A stretch of DNA of 64,000 nt, from NCBI GenBank assembly GCA_904063045.1, contig CAJFCJ010000007.1, positions 2,921,404 to 2,985,403 on the forward strand, in the 5' to 3' direction. This document shows positions 49,301 through 61,300 of the stretch, one piece after another. Origin of the DNA: Dimorphilus gyrociliatus (lineage: Eukaryota > Annelida > Polychaeta > Dinophilidae). Position numbers and translations under genes: made by a program. Numbering within the stretch: the stretch's first letter is position 1; each line of letters opens with the position of its first letter. The notes beneath the pieces were generated by a model. It ran no database searches. It was not told the origin of the DNA and saw nothing but the letters and a program-made list of their open reading frames with translations.

Positions 49301-52300
49301 CTCTACCAAGTAACAAAAATTTGATTCTTCAATTGGATATAAGTCAACCTGATGCTTGTTCATATTTCTGTGAAACTATGGATGCATTCGATTGCCAAGG
49401 ATTCGCTTTTAAAAGACAAGAAGAACATGGGTTTTGTAATATATATGTTAGAACTACTCAAGAAAATGGAATAAAATTTCCTTATGACTCATACAAAGAT
49501 TGGTCATGGGATACATGGGTCAAATACTCTGCTGTTGAAAATTGCGAAGAACCTTTATTATTTACATTAAAGGAATATGAACATGGAGAGATAACTGCTA
49601 ATGACGAACCGTCATATCCACAGGCCAGTTTAAGTCGCCTAATAATGAATAATAGACAATTTAATAGTATGGAAAATCCAGAAAATTATGGATTTTTTCA
49701 AGGAACTGTTCGATTCATGTACATTATAGTAAGTTGATTATTGTAAAACTGGTGAAACTATCCCTCTTTCCAGACAAGCAATAAGACTTCATTTCCTTCT
49801 TTCAGATTGATTTTGGAAGACTAGTACGCATGACCAGAATAGCTATTGAAGGAGCCGGAGGATATCATAAACACTATGTTAAAAGTTTTCAATTACAAAT
49901 CTCAAATCACACTCATATTTGGGATTCTGTTGAAAATAAAGGAGTACACATAGTATAAAATATACAAACATATAAAATATATATATTTGTTAATATCTTT
50001 AATCTTTTTAGAATTTTTTTGGCAATGCAAATCAGAATTTCCCAGTTTTTAATATCCTTGAACCAGAATTATTTGCGAGGAAATTGAAATTTCTTACTGA
50101 TGATTATGAAAATTCTCCAGCTTTAAGATTGGAGGTTTACGGGTGTAATAGAAATGAAACTCAATATCATTCAGAAAAAGCTTTAGGCTTATGGAATTTT
50201 TACATTCTTAATTCCCAATTATCTAATGCTTATTCTGAAAATGGAAATGATATAAATGGAATTCGACCCTTTTACGCTTCTCCACTTCCTCAGAATTGTG
50301 GATTTTTGCTACAAACTCATCTTTCTATTGCTAATTTCTGGCAATTTGACTTAGGAATACGATACAAAATCTCAAAAATTATAACATATGGTCACTGTCA
50401 AGATTTGACGAAACGTATAAACAGTTTCCACATACAGTATACTGATGATTTGAGCAGATGGAATCTTCATGTTTTCAATAAAAAATATCGAATTCTGAGA
50501 TATCCTCATTTAGATAGTACTATTCTGTCTGTACCAATTACAGCAAGACACTTGCAGTTACAGAATATTCATGATTTTTCAGTTGAACCTATCATTTCTA
50601 TGGAATTAATTGGTACTACAGGCGAGTTGCCCAAGTTGAAAAAAATGAAATATTTCCCAAAGTTTATAAATTCATCATCGGAAAAAGATAGTAATTCCTT
50701 AGCTTCAATGGCATTGACTAATCTTCCTCAAACTTTCTGGTGTAAATTAGATAGTGATGAAAATCCTTGGTGGTTTAGTGATTTTGGACTAATTTATTTA
50801 ATAGAGAGAGTTATTATTTATAGTAAAAGCTCAAATAACACGCAAAAGAGCTACTGTGGAGGTTTAAATATTTATAAATCTCAATATGATTTATATGATA
50901 TGATTAAAGTTAAAGATGTAAGTATGTTATTTCATATTATGAGTTAATGCTACAGTTTGAGATTTTCTTTTTATAAGGAAATATTCTGTATGGAGAACAA
51001 TGATTCTTTAACAATATATTCTACACCTGCTTTAAGATTCAGATATGTTAGATTGAATCTTCATAGTTCATTTCAAAGTTGTATGAGATTCGAATTTTTT
51101 GGACAACAAGCTTCAAAATGTCCACCAGGTTCAGCAAGAAATTTAGATAAATGCTATTCAGTAGTTAATAAGCTCAGCTTGAGGGCTGAAGCAAAAACTT
51201 TTTGTCAATTGTCATTCAGCTGGAAAAGTCAGGGATATCTTATAATGACAAAATCTGCCCAAGAAATGGATTTCTTGAGAAAACTACTAATTAGGTATAA
51301 GCTATCAGTCCTATTTAATAACACATTGCATTCTGTTATTTTAATAGAATCAAATTTGGAAAAGTACATATCGGACTGAATGAAAGCTCGAATAATAATT
51401 ACGTATGGGACGATGGAACCATACCACACTCTCTTTTCACAATTCGCCATGAAGATAACAGTAATACTATCATTATGGATGATGATCAAGTAAAAGAAAA
51501 ATTTAATATAGAGGCCTACTCTATATGTGAAACTGAAGCAAATGGTTTTGAAAGTTCTATCCTTGAAAGTAATACACTGATGCTCCTTTTTTTTTTAGTT
51601 GCGGACAACATCGACGAACGAGAAGATGATGACTGCTCTCCATTATGGACTGCTATTCCACATTATAGGCTAGATGATCTATATACCATAGCCCTTAATT
51701 TCGTTAATCTAGAGCAATGTATGGATTATTGCCTCAACAACAGAATTAAGTGTAAATCTTTTGAATGGCAAATAAAGTATTAAATTAAACATTTTATTTA
51801 AATAGTAAAATGATAATTGTTTGTCCTCGATTCAGGGATGATCAAAGTAACGCTTGCAAAATATATAACATAAATATGCGCTACTTAAAGAATAATGATA
51901 AATTTGTCAGTGATAATGACTTTTATTATTTCGAATATTTATGTCTGGATAAGAAATCTAACAATTTATTACCCAAAGAGTTTGAAAATGAAACTATCTA
52001 TAATATCACATCTACGGTAGTTGGCAGTTCAAGTAAACGATACAGCTTATCAAGTCTTCAAGACAGTGACTATGATGGAGCTTATTGCTTTCTTACTAAG
52101 ACTGCCTTGTCAACGTGCTATATCCAAATAGACTTTGGATCTGTAACACATATTGAAACTTTTTCTGTTATTGGGATATCGGAGAAAAAATATTATTTAA
52201 TATCAGCCAATATTGCATATCAAAAAGATCAAGATGGCTATTGGCAGTTTCATTCGGATGAAGGTGGACACATACAGGTTAGGATAATATTATTTTCCTT

Positions 52301-55300
52301 ATTTATTAATATTCATAGAGCTCTTCTATCTTTCAGGTGTATCGTCTGTCTTGGGAAGCAAATTATCAATATCATTCAGAAATTATTCCTAATATAGAAT
52401 GTATTACTTTAAGATTTTATCCTGTCTCGTTTCAGGGCAGGGCTACTCTTAGCCTCCAACTTTATGGAAACCAATTATCAAAGGATGATAAAAAATTGAA
52501 AATTTGCAGCTATCCACTGGGTGTTTCTAACCCCTTTGTTATAACTGATTCTCAAATAACTAGTTCAAGTTATGGGTCACATTCAAACGTTAAAGGATAT
52601 CCTAGCAGAGTTCGTGCTTATGGAAGTTATTGCTGGTTTCCTTTATCTTCCGATCCGGACAAATACATTCAAATAGATTTAGGTTATGAATATAAAGTTA
52701 CTGGAATTTTGTTGCAACCATGTAATAGCCACAATATTACCAATTATGCTTTTGAGGCTACAATGAAATATTCTTTAAACCGTTTAAAATATTGGCATTA
52801 TTACAAGGAAAATAATCAAATTAGGGTTTGTTACTCATAATCTATAGTCATAATTATTTCATGTCAATTGACAATTATGTAACAATTTTTAGAAATTTAA
52901 ATTAGGGAATACTCCACCAATTGAACATAGCTTCAACTTTATCTTTCATCTTAATGATAGTGTTGAAGCAAGATTTATTAAATTAATATCAACGCTTGGA
53001 GGTGTTCATAACGGATTCAGATGCGAAATTCTTGGATGCTCAAAACGTTCGTATTGTAAAAATGAACTGTTTTTAATCATTTATTAATTTTAATTATACG
53101 AACAATAGAAAAAGGATTCATTGAAAAAGTACCCAATCATTTCAATGTTTTTCCTAGTACTATGAATAGCCTATACTCTTTTGAACCATTGACTGAATAT
53201 TCAAATTTGACATGTGCTCATTTACTCAAAGAATATACATTAATAATAAATTATTCGGCAATTTATTATATAACTGGATTGAGGATCCTTACAAATTTAT
53301 CTGAAAATTTGAATTTAAGCGTAGGATACGGAGTTGAAGCTCATAGCTTATTTTATCTAAATAATGGAATAAATCATATTCAAAGTGACAAGATACACGA
53401 TTTTCTCTTTTCGATTCCTATCCTGGCAAAATATTTATCTCTATCTATAAAGAATGAACGAATAATGTGTATAAGTTTAACAGTAAATGGAGAAAAATAT
53501 ACAAAGAGTCTTTATTAGTTTCTTTTATGTTTAAGGTGTTAATAACAGTATTTATAACTTTTAAATAGGTTGTCCACCTAACTACTTTCTCTATGGGAAG
53601 AGATGTATCAGTATATCATATCAATCGCAAAGTACTAGAAACTACTCTACATCTATTTGTCAGTCTACAAAATGGAAAAAAGGACATTTAGTTTTACCTA
53701 AATATGATGAAATGTTTAGTATCTTTCTACAAGAATTATTGTCTTTGTTAGTATTTCAAAATATGTTATTTTTGTAATTTAATAATTAATTTATACAAAT
53801 TTTAATCAGTTCCAATTCAACTGTCTTCATTGGTTTAAGTAAAATATCAGATTGGATTTGGTCTGATGGAGACATTCTAAAAGCTTGGAGAGTGGGCAGC
53901 CAAGTCAACGATAGCCTCTCTTGCGCTGGACTGAGTTTCAAAGGGTTTTGGACTACTCTAGACTGTCAAGATGATTATGGATATATTTGTGAAACAGAAC
54001 CAATATGTGAAAATTTATATTATGATTATCTTTATTTCAAACTCATTAAAAAACCATTTTACAGCTTTCAATGAAAACAATAGCGGATATCAATGGAGTG
54101 TTGATAAACATTATATTCTAAATTCTAAACATTCACAAAGTAATTACACCATTCAAAATTTTGCATCCGAACAGTGTATTATAGCATGTTTAGAAGAAGA
54201 TGAGTTCTTTTGCCAATCTGTTTCTTACAATCCATTGCCTAAAACCTGTACACTGCATGAAGCAAACAAATATTTTACGGGAGTGAATCTTGTTAAAAGT
54301 GATTATGATACTAAACATTTTGAACTTTATCAAACAGGTACTAGGTATTACTAAATATTGAGCAAGTTAAATTTAATTGTTCCACACTGTTACAGGCAGC
54401 TGTAACAAGGGAATATTAGCTACCAAGTCTTTTAGTTTGAGTTTGTCAACCTCAAAACCATATTCGTCAGATTTTAATGGCTCTGAACTTGCTTTTAATG
54501 CTGTGTCTAATGGAAGATATTGGAGAGGATTTGCACGTGTTAATCCATGGATATCTCTTCACTTCGGAAATTTGGTACTATTTACAAGATTGGAAATTAG
54601 AGGTGGTGAAAATGGTTACATAAGACGCTTTAGATTTCTGTCATCTCTGTCTAATGATACCAATAATGAAGTTCAAAACAGCAACACTTCTCTATTTGAA
54701 GGTTTAGAGAATACTCTTGATGGCAAAGTTTATCTTTTCAAGCCTCCTTTAATAGCCAAGAGTATAAAAATTAAAATAGATAATTTTCAAGAGAATCCAG
54801 AATTGCAAATGGAATTATATGGATGTATAAAATTAACAAAAGACTGTTTGTCATTGCCTACTTCTACTATGAGTTCATTAACATCAGATAAAAAGTTTAA
54901 AGTGACATGTTGGAATGATTGGACATTAATTGGAGCTAAATTATCTTCAGATAGCCATTGGAATAGATCGTGGACGGAATTTAAGGATGGATTTCGTACA
55001 GATACAGAAATTTGGACTGGTAATGACTTCATATCTATGTTGACAAATACTAATCAATATATAATACGAATTGATCTTTGGTCAACTAGTGGTGTTCACT
55101 TTCATTCTGAGCACGATTATTTTAAATTAGACACTGAAGAAAATCAATTTAGAATTCATATCAGTAATTTCTCCAGTGGTAGTGTTTTTAATCAGTATTT
55201 TGAAAATGAATTTCATTTCCATACATTTGATAAAGATAATGACGTATTATGTGCAAATACAATAGGAAGTGGGTGGTGGTTCCCATCAAACTCTTGTACT

Positions 55301-58300
55301 AATTATTCATTAGTAGCACAAAATCTTCCTTGGTACACTAAAACATCCAACACTTTTAAAATATTAACTCCGACAGTTAAATCATTTATATGGAGAGCAA
55401 AGCCTAAAACGCATTGTATGCTAATTAATATCACGACTGAAAGGCGTATTAAACAATTTATTTTCAGATAATATTGCTTTATTCAAGAATGCTTATCAAA
55501 AAACAACAAATGAAAGTAACGAACCTAGTTTGGCCGTAGATGGTCTGGTTGATGTAGGATCTTGCGTTATTGGAGCAAAAACCGATAATCCATGGTGGGT
55601 TGTCGATTTAGTCAGAGAGACTCGAGTAAAAGTTATTCAAATATGGAATCGAAGAGACTGTTGTTGTATGTGAATAATTATTAACTTGAAAACATTAATA
55701 TTTAACTAGAATTATATCCTTTTATAGATAAAGAACTGAATAATTTTACAGTTGGCGTTGCTAAAAACTTCTCTACAGAGAAATTTAACTATTCAGACTT
55801 TAGTATTTGTGCAAACAATAACGAAACCTTATTACCAGGAGAGGCTAAATTATTAGAGTGTAATAGAGATGTTACGATTGGTTCCTATCTTGGAATATGG
55901 ATGATAGGAGAGTCCCTTAGATTGTCATTATGTGAAGTTGAAGTTTATTCTGATAATTATTATGGTTCTGACGCAAAATATGGAGATTTTTGCGATACTG
56001 ATATAAATTGTATAGAGGTTTATACAATTTGTCTACCAACATCTGAACCTATGGATTTTACACCCACAACCTATACCTGCCAATGTAGAGCTTCAACAAT
56101 TAGATATGGAAGTGATTGCATACCCGGTAAGAAAAGAAAAAGTATAATTCTATAAATATTAATTAATCGTTTACTTACACAGAAGCTGACTTGTACCTAT
56201 CTTCTCTGGGAAAAGTAGAACCTTCCGATTATATAATTAGAAGCGATAAAACACCAATTACTCTGTCGATACTGATAAAAGGTAATAGTGGATTACCAAT
56301 TTTGCCAACAGTTTTACCTGTAACAAACTATAATTTGACAATTTATGCATCGAATTCGATAAATTCATCTGAAGAAACGTTGAAATTGTACCCTATTCAA
56401 TATAATTATTCTGGGTTCAACTCAAAACTAGTACCAAATTTTGATAAAATCCTTGCAATACCTGTTCAATTAACAGTTGATGTTGCATTTGAAGTAGACG
56501 CTAGAGTTTGTCGAAATATAGGAAGTATATGCGCTATTCTAACTGAATCAAATTTTCACACGTACAAAGAATCTAACATGATAGACAACAAATACTGCGT
56601 AAGTGCACAACAGTTCTTCACGTGCCAACCAGGTAATAAAGAATTAATAAGTGATTTCAAGATTAACATTATTTCTTTAATACTCTCATCAGCAATAGAT
56701 TTAAAAATAGAACTATCATATGTGGAGCCCTTCTATAGAGATTTAGCTCAGAATTGTACAGCCAGTTTAGTTATTCGCAACCTGGGTTTTCCAAAATATG
56801 ACGTTGCTCCAGTTACTGGAGATGACAAAAATTTTGAAATACTTTATACTTTCGTAATTCTAAATTATGCAGCTGCAAGCCCTTTAAAGCATAGACCACT
56901 TGAAGCTGCAATAGAAGAATATCAACAGGAAATTCAACAGAATAAAGAAATAAATATTACAGGCTCTATTGAGACAAATTTTACATTTTCAGAGTGCATG
57001 GCTAAAGTCTTTCTCTGTCTTTATATATCAACAAATGAAAATTCAAGTTTCGTAAAGTTTTATGAAGATAATAGGTATGTCTGCTTCGATTTGAAACCAT
57101 TTAAAACATGTTCTCCAGGTAAGCCTTGTTCACTCTCAAAAATATCAATTTCTACATAAATAGTTCTTAAAATAGAAATACAGATACAAGTATCATTGGA
57201 GCTTCCAGATCTGATATTTATAAGGGGATACTCTGATCAATTCTTAGCAAAACTAATAGTTACAAACTTGAATGATACACTATCTATTAAACATACGGCA
57301 AATACTTTTATGATAAACATACTGATTTCTGAAAAAAATTTATCACAGGAAAATGGATCTTATCTAATTTTGAATGAAATATCTAAGGTACGAACATTGA
57401 ACCCATCGCAAAATATTACTATTTTTATCAATGATTCATTAATTCTACCAAGAAAAGATTGTTTAAAATATAAATATTTATGTGCGGAGACGGTGCCATC
57501 TATTAATAGGGTTTATTCACTTTATCCAGGCAAATTGCATATTTCTTGTTTAAATTTAACTAAATTCAAAAATTGTATTGGTTTAGAAATAAAAAATTTA
57601 ACGATAAACATAGAATCGGAAAGTTATTTTGAAAATGAAACAACCCTATTTAAAATATCTTGGAGTAAGGGTACAGATGTTAATTTTACCATTTCGTTTG
57701 GAGATGGTACTTATAATTCCTGGACCTGGTTGAATAGTTCACAAAATTCTTATTTAAAGTATTTCATACATGTTGAACACGTCTACAACATATTCGGAAT
57801 GTACAATGTTACTTTAGTTGCTGTTAATAATCTTGGAAAACAAGCATGTAGTATCTTGAAGAGAGTGGAACCGCCGTTAAACAAGTACATTGCTTTAGGG
57901 ATATCGTATATTCCAAATGAACCACCTCTACCAGTTTCTTTTTCAATCTCCCTACTCCATAATGTATCCCAGGACATTAATATGACTTGTGTCTGTGATC
58001 TTGAGGGACAAGTATATCAACATAAATCCCTAAATGTATCATCTCTAAATACAGAACTCTTTCTTAACTATATTTTCACCCAAGATGTCGACTATGCCGA
58101 AGCCATGATCAATTGTAGTAACACTATCTCAAACATGTCTCGTAAATTTCCATTGTTTCTTCAACAAAACGTAACCAAACTTAGCTTGAGCTATGGTGAC
58201 CCTTTTCAACGATCATTTTTCAATCTCAGTTTGATGTTAACCTTAGTCAATGGATCTGATGTGGAATATAATGTATCTTTTGGAGATGGACAAAGAGAAG

Positions 58301-61300
58301 TGTTCAAAAATCCAGATTTGTTTGCCAATACTAAACCATTTTTTATCGATCATCGTTTTGAAAATAACGGAACTTTTACGACCTATGTTACCGCGAGAAA
58401 TAAACACTTTAGTACGTCAGCGTCTATATCTGTTACTATCCAACATTCTGTTGAAAATGGGCTCTTCGAGTTCTATTATATTGAGCCAAGAACTTTACAT
58501 GTATCAATTATACAGGAAGATATTTCGATAATTCCAACAAATGTAACATGCAGCATGAAAATGAAAAACCTAACGTTCTTCACAAAACCTTCTGTAAACC
58601 TTGTTGAAGGAATTTACGAAATTTACACATTTCCTCCAATGTACAACCAAAGAAAGCATAAAAATTTAAACTTAACGATTGGCTGCTTCAATCAAATTTC
58701 AAGTGTAGTTATCAATCAACCGATTAGTTTTGTAGAAGAGATTTCTGGCGTTAATATTTCTACGACAGCTTTTGCTGTTGAATTAAACACCAAATTACAG
58801 TTTCATATAGTGATCGAAACTGGTGAGGATATGAATTTCATCTTAGATTTTGGTGATAATTCAAACACTACAGAATGGATAGCAAATTCCACTAGTGACC
58901 TCTTTTATAGTCACATATACACACAAGTTGGAAATTATACACCCCAGTTAATAATAAACAATTCTGTCAATCAACTTATAAGATCTCTTGAACAACCAAT
59001 AATTGTACAAATCTCCATTAAAAATCTAACTGTTAAAGGCCCAGAAGTGGTAGATCTAAGCAAACAGCCAGCTATATTTTACTTGGAAGCTAATAAAAAC
59101 ATTCCAGGAGCAACAGATGTCTTCTGTTCCGTTAAAACGCCTAAAAGTACAGAAGCTACCAATTATACTTATCAACCACAATTGACAAATCTTCGGTCTA
59201 TTTCTCAAGAATTTTCATTCAAAAGATCTGATACTGGTATTTCATTTATTACAAACATAACCTGCAAAAATCTCGTCAGTGCTGCTTCCGCAAGCTTATT
59301 AATTAGTGTTTACGAGCCAATTACAGGGTTGACTTTATCACAAATTAAAAGAGGCGCTATCCCTTTACAAGAGTTTTTGATAAGTTTAGATGTTAATTCA
59401 GGTTCATCTGTGACATTTAATATAGATATAGATAAAGGAATGCATGTTGCGAGTAAGAAACATCCCGATTTGTTTGCAAGTAACCAATCGATATCCTTTA
59501 AATACACGTTTACTTCTATTGGAAATTATACAATCAATGCGGCGGCAAAGAATCATATAGGCAGTGAATTTATCATTGATCAAATACCAGTTCAAAACAA
59601 AATATTACCATTTAATTCTTTAACAAACACATCTGTATTATGGCCACCTGGGGTTGTTCATTTCAAGTTGATTTCTCAATTAGATCAGAAAGATTTATCG
59701 CATATTCATTGCAAGTTTAACTTCAGTAATGGAATGACTAAATATGAGTATATTCCAGAGTGGAAAGCTTCAGTATCATATCATTTCATTGAAAAATTTC
59801 CAAGATCAGCCGTTGGAATTATCAATTCAACAATTGTATGTGAAAACTTAGCGTCATCTACGACTGTTTTTGCAACAACTGAAATCATTCTTGATGCAGT
59901 CGTAGTTGATTCTATCAGAGATAATGGAACAATTGTAATTACAAATGAAACGTTTATCATTACAAATCTAAAGCGGATGGGTACCAACGGATGCTTAATA
60001 TACAATTTGGGTGATGAAAAAGGAACAAAGAGGGCGTTTGGCGTTAATAAATATTGTAAAGATGTAGCCAAGAAGAGATCCATACCCTTTCAAATTATTG
60101 ATTTTGATACAACAACTATAATCTTCAATCATACTTATGAAAAAATTGCGTCATTTAACGTTACAGTAAAGGCATTTAATCATATAGATGAACAGCACAT
60201 GTGGTTTATCACAGAGGTTTCTCCATTTTATTGTAATCCTCCAAATGCCTCATTATCAAAGGAATATACTAATAAAACGTCAATAATTAAAAGTTTCAAG
60301 CGTAAATCATTTACGATACCTTCCGTGTACGACACAAATTGTACAATGTCATTCAAAGCCATGCATGAATGGAAAATTTTTGATATACAATCAAACAATT
60401 TGGTTCACACGTTGACGACTACAAAGTTTATTCTTCCTCCGAGGACTCTTCATTATGGAAAATATAGAGTTGAATATCTAATATATATGATGTATTACAA
60501 GGAATTTAACAATAGCTATACTGCCTATTTCGAAATTATTCCAACTCCTCTACATCTTGATATTGTTGGCGGAAATAGCTTGTCAGCTCCATATGATTAC
60601 AATATGTCAATAAATGCGGAATCTTTAAGTTACGATCCTGACAATGATCCAAATGAAAAATTCAAAGGTGTAACCTTTAAATTCTTCTGTCGACAAGAAC
60701 AAGAAAAACTTCCAATATCAAAAGAACTCAAAGGTGTAAATTTCAAAATAATTCCAACCATGGATGAATATTTAAAACAAGGAGGTTGTTTTGGCAATGG
60801 ACCAGGATTAACATCAATTAATCAGGACGGTCATTGGAATTTTAGTACATTTTATATGTTTCCAAATAGAACATACATTCTTGAAGTCGAGATGTTTTCC
60901 ATTTATGCAAACCGAAAAGAAACTTTCGTAACTAGACTAAAAATACTTTCGCCCAGTCCACCAAATCTAGAAATCATGTAAGATTTTTTAAAGGAAACTT
61001 CAAGACTACAAAATATATTTTCTATAATAAAACTATTCATTTCAGATGTTTAAGCAACTGCGCAGAGAAAAGAGCGCTGAATAAGCCTTCTTTGAATGCG
61101 GTAATTTGCCATGGTGGATGCTCAGGTCTCTATTGGAACATCAGTTACGAGTGGACATTATTAATTCAAAGAAATGGTATTTGGAAAGAGAATCGATCGC
61201 ATGCAATTGTAGATGAAAACTTTAAGGATAAAATTGAATTTGCAGCTGGGGAACTTGCGGGAGGCTTTAGATACATGCTAATCATAACAGGAGTCTTGAA